Source: an uncultured Selenomonadales bacterium (GTDB lineage: Bacteria > Bacillota > Negativicutes > Selenomonadales > Selenomonadaceae). Taken from it: a stretch of DNA of 64,000 bases. Location: positions 119,033 through 183,032 of the forward strand of contig CAMUZU010000001.1 in assembly GCA_947165295.1 (NCBI GenBank), in the 5' to 3' direction. The notes beneath the pieces were generated by a model. That model ran no database searches. It was given only the letters and a program-made list of their open reading frames with translations, and was not told the origin of the DNA. This document shows, in pieces, positions 8,159 through 16,153 of this stretch (positions within the stretch are counted from its first letter, which is position 1; every line of letters starts with the position of its first letter). The position numbers and the translations under genes were made by a program.

Positions 8159-9541
8159 TCAACCAACCATGATGTCTTCGGGCGGATACTTGATTCGCGT
8201 GTCGTGTTGCGTGACAAGCGACAGCATGAACGTCATGATTCCGACCCTGCCGACGAGCATTGTCAACGTCAACAGCAACTTCGCGGGAATGTCCCAGTCA
8301 AGCGTAATGCCGATACCCATGCCGACAGTGCCGAAAGCCGAAACCGTCTCGAACAGCACCGCGTCCAGGTCATGAACTTCGCCGTCAAACACCGACAGAA
8401 TCATTGCCGCGGTGACAACCCAAATCGTGCCCATTGTGAAAATTGCGAACGCCTGATCGCGCAGTTTGTCGGAGATTCGTCGCCCGAAAATGACAATGTC
8501 GTCCTTGCCGCGAAAAACCGTCCACATCGACGCGACGATAACAAAAAACGTCGTGCTTTTGATACCGCCGCCCGTCGACAGCGGTGACGCGCCGACAAAC
8601 ATCAGCAGAATCATTGCAAGCAGCGTAATTTGTTCGCAGTCACCCAAGACGATTGAGTTCATGCCCGCCGTTCGACAGCTGACGGAATTAAACCACGCGT
8701 TGACAATTTGGTCGGCAAGCGGCATACCTTCGAGCGTGTACGGGTTGAAATGTTCGACGGCGAAGATTATCACCGTGCCGACGACAATCAAGAACGCGTT
8801 CGTGATAAGAACAATCTTCGTGTGCAGCGAAAACTTTTTCCAACTGCGGCGGTGAATCACGTCGTAAATGACCGTGAAGCCGATTCCGCCCAAAAAAATC
8901 AGCGCGCCGAGGCAGAACAGCAGAAACCAATCGTCATTGCGCTTTGAAACGCTGTCGTAGTTGCCGAACAAGTCGAAGCCCGCGTTGCAGAAAGCCGACA
9001 CCGAATGAAAAATCCCGTAGCCGACAGACTTCCAACCGAATTCGGGTATGAAATGCACCGTCAACAGCACGGCGAAAAATCCTTCGATTGCGAGCGTATA
9101 TTTAATCATGCGGCTTATCAGCGTGATAAGTCCGGCTTGCGAACCTTGATTGAGCGACTCTTGCAGCACGATACTTTCTTGCAGGCGGAAGCGGTGACCC
9201 ATGGTGTACACGACCAAAGTTGCCAACGTCATAATGCCGAGCCCGCCGACTTGAATCAGCACGAGCATGACGATTTGCCCGAAGACCGTTAAATCGTTGT
9301 GCAAGTCGACGACCGTCAAGCCGACGACACACGACGCCGAAGTCGACACAAACAGCGCGTCAATCGGGTGAAGTCCCGCGCCGTTCGTCGTGCTTATCGG
9401 CAACATTAAAAGAAGCGTTCCGAGTGCTATCATGATGACGAAACTCAAAATGATGACTTGCGTCGGCTTGATTCGGAACGCTTTGATGAGTCTTTCGTTG
9501 GAGCCTTCGATTGTTTTGTTGACTTGATTGAAGATTTTCAT
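8159..9541 (-). CDS. ktrB: Potassium transporter membrane subunit KtrB/TrkH family
   Basis: The 460-residue integral membrane protein has the four repeated M1-P-M2 units of the TrkH/KtrB/HKT superfamily. The selectivity-filter loops each show the key glycine: SCVVGLTV, AFCNAGFDLFG, CRTAGMNS and FGTVGMGIG. KtrB proteins are commonly Na+-dependent K+ transporters gated by KtrA, which is encoded immediately downstream. The ATG at 9541 lies two bases after the stop of the FAD-oxidoreductase gene, so all three genes probably form one operon. Ion selectivity is inferred from the family. Confidence 0.95.
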   Translation of the reverse strand: MKIFNQVNKTIEGSNERLIKAFRIKPTQVIILSFVIMIALGTLLLMLPISTTNGAGLHPIDALFVSTSASCVVGLTVVDLHNDLTVFGQIVMLVLIQVGGLGIMTLATLVVYTMGHRFRLQESIVLQESLNQGSQAGLITLISRMIKYTLAIEGFFAVLLTVHFIPEFGWKSVGYGIFHSVSAFCNAGFDLFGNYDSVSKRNDDWFLLFCLGALIFLGGIGFTVIYDVIHRRSWKKFSLHTKIVLITNAFLIVVGTVIIFAVEHFNPYTLEGMPLADQIVNAWFNSVSCRTAGMNSIVLGDCEQITLLAMILLMFVGASPLSTGGGIKSTTFFVIVASMWTVFRGKDDIVIFGRRISDKLRDQAFAIFTMGTIWVVTAAMILSVFDGEVHDLDAVLFETVSAFGTVGMGIGITLDWDIPAKLLLTLTMLVGRVGIMTFMLSLVTQHDTRIKYPPEDIMVG

Positions 9542-9543
9542 TG

Positions 9544-11028
9544 TTAACCTGTGCTGACGTAACTGCGCACGTTCGCGGGAAGAGCCGCCCAGTCAATTTG
9601 ATTCGCCGCGACGGAGCGTTTAATGCCGTAAGCCGCCGCAATGCCCGCCGCCTCACCGATTGACGCGCATGTCGGCTGAATTCGCATTGACGCCTGCAGA
9701 ATGAAACTTGCGCTTATGCAGCGACCCGCGACGATTAAGTTCGACACTTCGTCACAAATGAGCGAGCGATACGGAATTTCGTAAAAGCCGCCCGCAGGAA
9801 GTTTTTCGCTGACTTTTTCGCCGTGCGCGTCGATAAACCACGCCGTGCGACAAACCGCGTCGACGAAACGACTTTGATTGTGGTAATCGTCCTCGACGAG
9901 ATAATATTTCCCGCGAATTCGCCACGACTCACGCGCACCGAGCATGACGGCTTCGCGGCTGATAAAAGCGTTCTCAAAGCCCGGCAGGTGACGAATCAGG
10001 TATCGGGCAATGTTTCGCATCATCTTGCGCCCGAAGGTGACCGCCTTGCTGTACGAAATCGGATCCGTCGCGCTGAACGTCACGGGAATTTCGGGGCAAT
10101 TCATGCTCATGACGCCGTTCTTGCCGATAATGGTGTACGCCTGCATGTATTCGGCTTCTGCCTGCGTGAGTTCGCCCGTCTCCACGCCGCGAGCCATAAA
10201 AGCTTCAAGTTTGTAACGCTGCTTCCTGTGCATGGCTTCGGCAATCTCGAAATACGGCAGTTTGGACTTGCACCAGTCTTCGTCAAGTTCAATCGCGACG
10301 TAATTGTAAAGTTTCTGCGTGTCAATGCCGCCCATCTCGAAACGAAAACTCAGCGGCTGATTGTTGCCCGTCTTTTCGTAACCGCGTTCAAACTTGACGC
10401 CGGAATTTCGCGCAAGGTAAGCGTCGCCCGTCGCGTCAATGAAAGTTTTCGCTTTAATCGCCGCAAGCCCGGCAATCGTTTGGACAATGACCGCAGAAAT
10501 TTTCCCGCCGCTTGTGACGGAGTCGACGACGACCGTTTGATACAAAATGTTAACGCCCGACTCTTCGCACATCTCGTCATGAATCAAAGCGAGCGTTTCG
10601 GGATTGTGCCACGTCTGCTGAGTGACGCCGTCGAACGGTTCAATGCCTTTATCGCGAAGACGTTGCTTGAGTTCGGCGACGTAAGGCGTGTCGGAATCGG
10701 GCGCGTGCGTGTCCATGAACGGGTAAACGCAGCCCAAAACTCCGAGGCCGCCGAGCGCAATGCCGCGTTCGACGAGGACGACTTTGACGCCTTGTCGAGC
10801 CGCGTTGACGGCCGCAGCAGTGCCCGCAGGGCCTCCGCCGCAAACACAAACGTCCGCCGCACACAGGACGGGAATTTTCTTGCCCGCGTACTTGAGCGTG
10901 TCGCCCGAAATGTCCGCCGCTTCTGCGCGCATGTCAACCGAGCCGCTCAGAGCGACACCCGCCGCAGTCACGCCCGCAAGCTTGAGCAGGTCACGGCGAC
11001 TTATCGGGATTGAAAAACTGTTTTGCAT
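9544..11028 (-). CDS. Tat-exported FAD-dependent oxidoreductase (FAD_oxidored family)
   Basis: The 494-residue protein starts with a twin-arginine signal (SRRDLLKLAG followed by a hydrophobic stretch, cleavage near residue 37), so it is probably exported folded across the inner membrane. The FAD-binding Rossmann motif CGGGPAGTAAAVNAARQG lies at about residues 62-80, and a second nucleotide motif FIDATGDAYLA at about 205. The C-terminal SNLIVAGRCISAS and ASIGEAAGIAAAYG segments are typical of the FAD_oxidored/FixC-like family. The substrate is unknown; relatives include succinate/fumarate-type and ketosteroid-type enzymes, but no specific signature is seen. An AAGGAGGCAACACA site precedes the ATG. 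It is the first gene of the ktrBA operon, an unusual partnership. Confidence 0.85.
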   Translation of the reverse strand: MQNSFSIPISRRDLLKLAGVTAAGVALSGSVDMRAEAADISGDTLKYAGKKIPVLCAADVCVCGGGPAGTAAAVNAARQGVKVVLVERGIALGGLGVLGCVYPFMDTHAPDSDTPYVAELKQRLRDKGIEPFDGVTQQTWHNPETLALIHDEMCEESGVNILYQTVVVDSVTSGGKISAVIVQTIAGLAAIKAKTFIDATGDAYLARNSGVKFERGYEKTGNNQPLSFRFEMGGIDTQKLYNYVAIELDEDWCKSKLPYFEIAEAMHRKQRYKLEAFMARGVETGELTQAEAEYMQAYTIIGKNGVMSMNCPEIPVTFSATDPISYSKAVTFGRKMMRNIARYLIRHLPGFENAFISREAVMLGARESWRIRGKYYLVEDDYHNQSRFVDAVCRTAWFIDAHGEKVSEKLPAGGFYEIPYRSLICDEVSNLIVAGRCISASFILQASMRIQPTCASIGEAAGIAAAYGIKRSVAANQIDWAALPANVRSYVSTG

Positions 11029-11102
11029 TGTGTTGCCTCCTTGACGTATCGAAGTTACTTCGTGCGCAACGAAGCTGCAATGCGTAATTGCAACGCGTAA
11101 TT

Positions 11103-11206
11103 CCGGCCGTCATGGATGACGGCCGCGCCCGACGTGTTTGCGTGATGCAAACTCCGTCGGGCTGTTTTCTTTTGCTACTTTTCTTTTGCGCCAAAAGAAA
11201 AGTAGA
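11103..11206 (-). repeat. Three-hairpin intergenic element, copy 2 (long-arm variant)
   Basis: Read on the minus strand: hairpin 1 (11175-11205, TACTTTTCTTTTG / CAAAAGAAAAGTA), linker CAAAAGAAAA, hairpin 2 (11127-11162) with outer stem GCCCGACG/CGTCGGGC and inner GTTTGC/GCAAAC, hairpin 3 (11105-11124) with GGCCGTCAT/ATGACGGCC. The whole hairpin 2 sequence differs from copies 1 and 3 but pairs just as well. It starts eight bases after the stop of the P-type-ATPase-like gene. A 16-bp sequence from the end of that gene recurs on the far side of the element. Confidence 0.9.
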
Positions 11207-11213
11207 TAAACCG

Positions 11214-12404
11214 TCACTTCGTGCGCAACGAGTTGCCCAAAATCAGCGCGGAGAAAATCGCCACGCCTGCCACCGACATCAACGGGTGCCACGGAATCGG
11301 CGACGCTTCCAATGCCGACATTACCGACGGCGGCACAAGCACAATCCACGAGGCAAGCGCGATTCGGCGATTGAGCTTGAGGACGTTGACGACTTTGCGG
11401 GCGATTGAGTGCACGGTCAAAAATTTTTCAAGCGACGGCATCTCGAAATCAATGTGTATGTCTTTGAGTTCCGTCGGGTCAAGCGAGCCGTCCGTCAACA
11501 GAAACGACACGTCCGAATTAATCAGCGCGGGCAAGTCGTGAAACTGGTTGCCAATCGCCGCGACAATGTTGCCTTTCGCACGGAAGATTTGAACTTCGCG
11601 AGCTTTGCCTTCGGGCGTCAAGTTCGTGCGTACGTGATTTAACGGGAAGTCCTTCGCGATTCGGCCTGCCATCTTTTTCGGCGCGGCAGTCAACAAAAGC
11701 GTTTCAATCTTGCGCAACTGCAATGTCGCCAGAAACTTGCGGGCGTCTTCGCTGAGGTCGTCTTTGAGCGCAATGACGCCGCGGGCCGCACGGTTCATGC
11801 TGAACAGCAAAACGGTCTTGCCCTTGACGACGAGCTGATCAATCTTCGTGCGCAGGTTCGCGCTGACGGAGGCACCTTGACTTTCGACCCAGGCGGGGTG
11901 ACCGACACGCACAAGCGTTCCCGTGACGTTCGCTTCGACGCCGCGACCCGCAAGTTCTTTGAAGTTCGTCGAGCCTTGCAACCTTAATGCACGGTGAGCC
12001 GCCGTGTCGTAAATCGTTCGCCCGAGCAAGTGTTGAGCGTCGCGTTCGGCACTTGCGGCAATCGTGAGCAACGCCGCCTGCGACAAACCTTCGGGCACCA
12101 AGTCCGTCACGTAATATTCGCCGCACGTCAAGATTCGGTTGTACGGCAGAGCGACGACGTTGACAGCCGCCAAAGTTTTCAGCGCGTCGGGATTGTTGAT
12201 TGTCACGCCCGCTTCGGCAATCTTCTTGCCCGACAAGTACAGCGTGAACGGCGACGCAAGTACCAAACAGATTGGCGAAAACGCGACGAAAACCGACAGC
12301 CCGACCATAAACGCCGCGTCGAGGTCACGCGTCATGTAAACGTAGCCCGCGACCGCCGCCGTTGCCAGCACGTCCAGAAACAGCAATGAGATTATCAGGC
12401 GCAT
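11214..12404 (-). CDS. Degenerate P1B-type ATPase homologue without catalytic motifs
   Basis: The 396-residue protein aligns along its length with the core of heavy-metal P1B-type ATPases but lacks the first membrane segments and all signature residues. The CPC-type metal site appears as FSPICLVLASP. The phosphorylation motif DKTGTLT is replaced by LPYNRILT, the MLTGD segment by LLLTAA, and GDGINDAPAL by GNQFHDLPAL. Flanking framework such as GKTVLLFSM, TPEGKA and the final membrane helices (to NSLRTK) is kept. It should be membrane-bound and unable to form the aspartyl-phosphate; a regulatory or scaffolding role is a guess. The ATG at 12404 follows the previous stop as TAAAATG, suggesting coupled translation. 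The reading frame is intact with normal codon use, which argues against a decaying pseudogene. Confidence 0.75.
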   Translation of the reverse strand: MRLIISLLFLDVLATAAVAGYVYMTRDLDAAFMVGLSVFVAFSPICLVLASPFTLYLSGKKIAEAGVTINNPDALKTLAAVNVVALPYNRILTCGEYYVTDLVPEGLSQAALLTIAASAERDAQHLLGRTIYDTAAHRALRLQGSTNFKELAGRGVEANVTGTLVRVGHPAWVESQGASVSANLRTKIDQLVVKGKTVLLFSMNRAARGVIALKDDLSEDARKFLATLQLRKIETLLLTAAPKKMAGRIAKDFPLNHVRTNLTPEGKAREVQIFRAKGNIVAAIGNQFHDLPALINSDVSFLLTDGSLDPTELKDIHIDFEMPSLEKFLTVHSIARKVVNVLKLNRRIALASWIVLVPPSVMSALEASPIPWHPLMSVAGVAIFSALILGNSLRTK

Positions 12405-12405
12405 T

Positions 12406-13374
12406 TTATTTGTTGACGACGTTGACTGCCTTGCCGTCAAGAAAAGCCTTCAGGTTGTCGACGGCAATGTTCATGAGGCGAGCGCGTGACTCCTTCGGTG
12501 CCCAGCTGATATGCGGGGTGATGAAACAGTTCTTCGCGCCGAGGAGCGGATTGTCGCTTTTAATCGGTTCGGTTGACACGACGTCGACGCCCGCCGCGTA
12601 AACCTTGCCGCTGTCGAGAGCTTCGCGCAGGTCTTGTTCGACGACCAAACCGCCGCGACTGTTGTTGAGGATTATGACGCCGTCTTTCATTTTGGCGATA
12701 TTTTCGCGGCAGATGATGCCTTGCGTCGACGGGAACAGCGGACAATGCAACGCGATAACGTCGGAAGTCTTAAACAGTTCGTCAAGTTCAACGAACGTGC
12801 AATCGCCCAATTTCGTGCCGACTTCGCGCATGGCGTCGAATGCGATAACCTTCATGCCGAACGCTTGAGCGAGCTTGCCCGTCGCTTGCCCGATACGCCC
12901 GTAACCGATAATGCCCATGGTCTTGCCGGCAAGTTCAATCAGCGGATAATCCCAGAAACAAAAATCCGGTTGAGCTTCCCAGCGTCCGTCGTGAACTGCT
13001 TGACTGTGGTGCGCGACGCGGTGACAAATTTCCAGCAGCAGAGCGAAGGCAAACTGCGCGACGGATTGCGTGCCGTAAGTCGGAATGTTCGTAACGGGAA
13101 TTTTCTTCGACTTCGCGGCGGCAATGTCGACGACGTTGTAACCCGTCGCCAAAACTCCGACGTAACGAATGTTCGGGCACGCGTCGAAAATATTTTTCGT
13201 GAGCGGCGTTTTGTTCGTGATGACAATCTGCGCGTCGCCGATACGCGAAACAATTTCCGCCTCGTCGGTCAAGCTTGTGCGGTCGTAAACAGTGCAGTCG
13301 CCCAGCGCGTTAAAGCCGTCCCAAGTCAAGTCGCCGGGGTTGAGCGTGTAGCCGTCCAAAACAACAATCTTCAT
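12406..13374 (-). CDS. D-2-hydroxyacid dehydrogenase (glycerate dehydrogenase-like)
   Basis: The 322-residue protein is an NAD(P)-dependent D-isomer-specific 2-hydroxyacid dehydrogenase. The Rossmann motif GIIGYGRIGQATG is near residue 150. The catalytic Arg lies in NNSRGGLVVEQ and the catalytic His in ITPHISWAP near residue 285. The closest named subgroup by appearance is glycerate/hydroxypyruvate reductase (hprA), but substrate assignment from motifs alone is not safe. The ATG at 13374 follows TAGGAG at good spacing, 12 bases after the stop of the double CobT gene. It is the third gene of the operon starting with the SpeD-like gene. Confidence 0.9.
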   Translation of the reverse strand: MKIVVLDGYTLNPGDLTWDGFNALGDCTVYDRTSLTDEAEIVSRIGDAQIVITNKTPLTKNIFDACPNIRYVGVLATGYNVVDIAAAKSKKIPVTNIPTYGTQSVAQFAFALLLEICHRVAHHSQAVHDGRWEAQPDFCFWDYPLIELAGKTMGIIGYGRIGQATGKLAQAFGMKVIAFDAMREVGTKLGDCTFVELDELFKTSDVIALHCPLFPSTQGIICRENIAKMKDGVIILNNSRGGLVVEQDLREALDSGKVYAAGVDVVSTEPIKSDNPLLGAKNCFITPHISWAPKESRARLMNIAVDNLKAFLDGKAVNVVNK

Positions 13375-13386
13375 GTCAAACAACTC

Positions 13387-15420
13387 CTAACTTCTAATCG
13401 CTTTGTCGACGCCCGTCTCGTCGAAGGTTTTCATCTCGTTAAGCATGGTCAACGCCGCTTCGACAATCTCCACGCCGATACACGACGCCTCACCGTCAAA
13501 GCCGTTGGGCGAGCCGTCGTCGGATTCGTAAACAAGCATGCGTTCGACGCGCAGAATGAACGGGCTGATTTCGGGACAAATTTTTTCGGTGTATCGGGCA
13601 ATGACGTCCGCCGCGCCCGTGTCGACGACAATCAGCGTTGAGTTGTGCGCCGCCGCAACCAAAGCCCCGATAAGCGCGCCGGTCATTGCCTGATACTTCT
13701 TCGGCACGCGACGCAAGAATTCTTCGGGCGGGAACTTGAGTTCGCCGTCGGGTGTCAACAGTTCGTCGGCAAACCTTTCGGCAAGTCTGTCTTCCAAAAT
13801 GTTGCCCAGGTCCGTGAGCGCGATAATCGGCGTGTCGAAGGAAATTTCTTCGGCAACGTTGCGCCCGAAGTTGAACGCGGCGTTTAAGTTGTCGTCGGGC
13901 TTGACGACGCCCAGATAAATTTTCATGCCGAATGTCCGCGTCGTCGCGCTGAAGTCCATCGATAAATCGCGGCGAGCTTTCTTGTCGTCGGGATTGTAAT
14001 TTTCGTCGGTGAACGACGGGCAGTTTTCGGCGTTCGTGAAGGCAAGCGCGGCGTGTCGAAGTTTGTTCGTCGGCATGTCTTCGTTCGAGATGCCAGCGGC
14101 TTGCACGGCAATTTCTTCGAGGTAGCCCAAACTCCCGCGAGGCTTCGTCAAGCTGTCGACAAAGTTGCGGCAGTTCTTCATTGCGCGTTCATTGAGTCGC
14201 GGCATCGTCTGCAAATAAAAATTAAACGTCCTGTCGGTGGCGGCGACAAGGTCGTCTTCGTTTTCGCCCATGACGCGAACGGACATCGGGTATGCGCGTG
14301 GAATATTCATCGTGTGCGTGCTGAACGGCAATTCGATGCTGTCCATGCGGTGTTCGCTGACCTGGAAGTCAACGGGAATTTCTTCAATCTGAATTTCGTC
14401 GCCGACAAATTCGCGCACGTCGTCAATCGTGTCGAGGTTGTCGACGTCTTCAAGACCGAGCTGACGTTTGAGGTTTTCGAGCGCGGAATCTTTTTCGGTG
14501 AATTCGCCGTCGAAGTCCGCATCGGGTTCGCAAACGAAAATGTAAACGAGATTGTCCAAAACTCTTGCGGCGATTGACGAGCCGACGGCTTCACCGAGCG
14601 CAAGGTTCAAGTTGAACATCGGCTTCAAGTTCAGGTGATTCAAAATCGCGGCGTGCCCGACTTCGCGCCCGACGTGCGAGGCGATTAAACATTTCGTCGA
14701 ACGCGGCAAAATTTCTTCGGCGATAAGCGCGGCAACCGACGAGTTAAAACCGTCCAACACAACAATGCAGTCGTGGTGACAGGCGGAGATGATGACGCCC
14801 GCCATTGCACCGAATTCAAAGCCGCCGACTTTTGCAAGCACGTCAAGCAACGTGTGACGGTTTGGGCGATTGACTTCCAAAGCACGGCGAACGGTTTCAA
14901 CCTTGCGCGCAAAAGTTTTGTCGTCGACGTTGGTTCCGCGTCCCGTGACGGCTTCGGGCGGCAAGTTCAAGTAAGCGGCGGTCATTGCGGCGGCGGCGGT
15001 CGTGTTGCCGATACCCATTTCGCCAATCAAAAAACAGTTGCAACCGGCCTCGACGGCTTTGTCCGCAAGACGCTTGCCGACGCGCACGGACTCCATTGCG
15101 TCGACGAAAGTCATTGCCGCGCCTTGGGAAATGTCATTCGTGCCGCGAGCGATTTTCCTGTCGACAAGGCCGGGCAACTTTGAAATGTCCGCGTCGACAC
15201 CGACATCAACGACAACCAAATCCGAGTACGCGAACTTTGCGAAAACGTTTGCGGCGGCACCTTCGTCGACGAGATAATTTTTCACCATTGCGGCTGTCGT
15301 CGACTGCGGATAAGCACTGACTCCTTGCTTTGCGACGCCGTGATCCGCGCAGAAAATGAACGTGCACTTCTTCGACTTGCCGACACTGCGATAAAGGCTC
15401 GAAACATCGGTAAAGGTCAT
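13387..15420 (-). CDS. Tandem CobT-family protein (two nicotinate-nucleotide:base phosphoribosyltransferase-like domains)
   Basis: CobT enzymes make the alpha-ribotide of the lower base of cobamides. In this 677-residue protein, residues 1-320 match the CobT core: FCADHGVAKQGVSAYPQ, GEMGIGNTTAAAA, GGFEFGAMAGVI, ASHVGREVGH and LALGEAVGSS, the last holding the catalytic-glutamate position. The N-terminal LTKPxGSLG segment usually found before this core is missing. It occurs instead at about residue 430 (SLTKPRGSLGYLEEIA), opening a second, diverged CobT-like domain that lacks the GIGNTT motif and ends in GEASCIGVEIVEAAL. The start is fixed by a 4-base ATGA overlap with the preceding stop and by GGAGGGG upstream. 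Negativicutes such as Sporomusa use two CobT homologues, ArsA and ArsB, to activate phenolic bases; this could be a single-chain equivalent. Base specificity is unknown. Confidence 0.82.
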   Translation of the reverse strand: MTFTDVSSLYRSVGKSKKCTFIFCADHGVAKQGVSAYPQSTTAAMVKNYLVDEGAAANVFAKFAYSDLVVVDVGVDADISKLPGLVDRKIARGTNDISQGAAMTFVDAMESVRVGKRLADKAVEAGCNCFLIGEMGIGNTTAAAAMTAAYLNLPPEAVTGRGTNVDDKTFARKVETVRRALEVNRPNRHTLLDVLAKVGGFEFGAMAGVIISACHHDCIVVLDGFNSSVAALIAEEILPRSTKCLIASHVGREVGHAAILNHLNLKPMFNLNLALGEAVGSSIAARVLDNLVYIFVCEPDADFDGEFTEKDSALENLKRQLGLEDVDNLDTIDDVREFVGDEIQIEEIPVDFQVSEHRMDSIELPFSTHTMNIPRAYPMSVRVMGENEDDLVAATDRTFNFYLQTMPRLNERAMKNCRNFVDSLTKPRGSLGYLEEIAVQAAGISNEDMPTNKLRHAALAFTNAENCPSFTDENYNPDDKKARRDLSMDFSATTRTFGMKIYLGVVKPDDNLNAAFNFGRNVAEEISFDTPIIALTDLGNILEDRLAERFADELLTPDGELKFPPEEFLRRVPKKYQAMTGALIGALVAAAHNSTLIVVDTGAADVIARYTEKICPEISPFILRVERMLVYESDDGSPNGFDGEASCIGVEIVEAALTMLNEMKTFDETGVDKAIRS

Positions 15421-15863
15421 TCGTTGCCCCTCCGCACAAGTTTTTTGACGACTTTGGCGCCCGCGTTTTTCACACGACGAAGCGGAGCCACGCGAACTTT
15501 AATCTGCGGTTTGATTTCGCGTTCAAGCCCGAAGTCGCCGCGCTTTAAAAACGTCGATTTAATTTTGTCGGGGCGGAAGAATTGTCGAATCGTTTTGGCA
15601 AGTTCTTCGGGGTCGTCGGACTCCGCGCAGGTGAAAATGTCCACGGCGACATAACGCAGTTCCCTGTACACGTGCAGGGCGATATGACCCGCGTCAAACG
15701 CGCCGACAATCGAACAGTGGCTGTCGGTTATGCATTCGCTTTGAAGTCGCGGTTCGCTGCCCACGACGCTTTTCAACATGTCTTTTATCTCGTCGACGGT
15801 GCCCGCACGGTTCATGTCGCAGTTGTACAAATCCAAAGTAAGTTGGCGTGCAAGAATCTTCAT
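15417..15863 (-). CDS. SpeD-like (S-adenosylmethionine decarboxylase fold) protein lacking the pyruvoyl serine
   Basis: The 148-residue protein resembles bacterial SpeD: LTLDLYNCDMN at the N-terminus and YVAVDIFTCAE after the expected processing site. In true SpeD the self-cleaving site reads ESHISIHTWPE and its serine becomes the pyruvoyl cofactor; here the aligned segment is DAGHIALHVYRE, with Gly where Ser should be. A nearby DSHCSIVG contains a Ser-His pair but lies about 13 residues too early. Decarboxylase activity is therefore doubtful. Residues 115-148 form a basic tail (VRVAPLRRVKNAGAKVVKK). The ATG at 15863 follows GGAGGCC. It is the first gene of the operon with the double CobT protein, dehydrogenase and P-type-like protein. 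Confidence 0.7.
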   Translation of the reverse strand: MKILARQLTLDLYNCDMNRAGTVDEIKDMLKSVVGSEPRLQSECITDSHCSIVGAFDAGHIALHVYRELRYVAVDIFTCAESDDPEELAKTIRQFFRPDKIKSTFLKRGDFGLEREIKPQIKVRVAPLRRVKNAGAKVVKKLVRRGNE

Positions 15864-15884
15864 TGTGGCCTCCAAAAATATTTG

Positions 15885-15911
15885 TTGCGTGATTATTGTT
15901 TGCGTGATTAT
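15885..15911. promoter_or_regulatory. Direct repeat of a 12-bp site in the speD-like leader
   Basis: TTGCGTGATTAT occurs at 15885-15896 and again at 15900-15911, a 15-base spacing. The second copy overlaps the -10 box of the minus-strand promoter, a position suited to a repressor operator. No regulator is identified. Confidence 0.45.
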
Positions 15912-15935
15912 AACAGGTATCGTTCAAAAGCACAA
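15907..15935 (-). promoter_or_regulatory. Promoter of the speD-like operon
   Basis: On the minus strand, -35 TTGTGC (15930-15935), a 17-base spacer and -10 TATAAT (15907-15912) lie about 45 bases upstream of the SpeD-like start. Confidence 0.7.
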
Positions 15936-15944
15936 AAAAATTCC

Positions 15945-15971
15945 TTGCGCGTTGAACGTTTGTGTTATAAT
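15945..15971 (+). promoter_or_regulatory. Divergent promoter toward the secreted-protein gene
   Basis: -35 TTGCGC (15945-15950) and a perfect TATAAT (15966-15971) are separated by 15 bases, slightly short. The transcript would begin about 30 bases before element copy 3, placing that element in the 5' leader of the gene at 16154. Confidence 0.5.
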
Positions 15972-16007
15972 CTGCCGCGTCGACGGTTGCGGCTCGTCGC
16001 GTTGAAT

Positions 16008-16120
16008 CTACTTTCTTTGTGCGGACAAAGAAAGTAGCAAAGAAAGCCGCGCTTGCTGTGATACATCCTGTATCACGCGCAAGCGACGCGGCCGTCATCC
16101 ATGACGGCCGGAAACACGAC
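16008..16120 (+). repeat. Three-hairpin intergenic element, copy 3 (short-arm variant)
   Basis: Hairpin 1 is at 16008-16037 (CTACTTTCTTTG/CAAAGAAAGTAG), the linker repeats CAAAGAAAG, hairpin 2 is at 16050-16085 (CGCTTGC/GCAAGCG with inner GATACA/TGTATC), and hairpin 3 is at 16090-16109 (GGCCGTCAT/ATGACGGCC). It is closest to copy 1. It lies between the divergent promoters and the secreted-protein gene; together with copy 4 it brackets that gene in direct orientation. Confidence 0.9.
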
Positions 16121-16153
16121 ACCGACAATTTCAACTTGAGGAGAACTTTTGCA

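Noticed and set aside
9823..11013. 396-residue plus-strand frame
   Set aside because: It lies entirely antisense to the FAD oxidoreductase, which has a Tat signal and FAD motifs; the antisense product has no motif.
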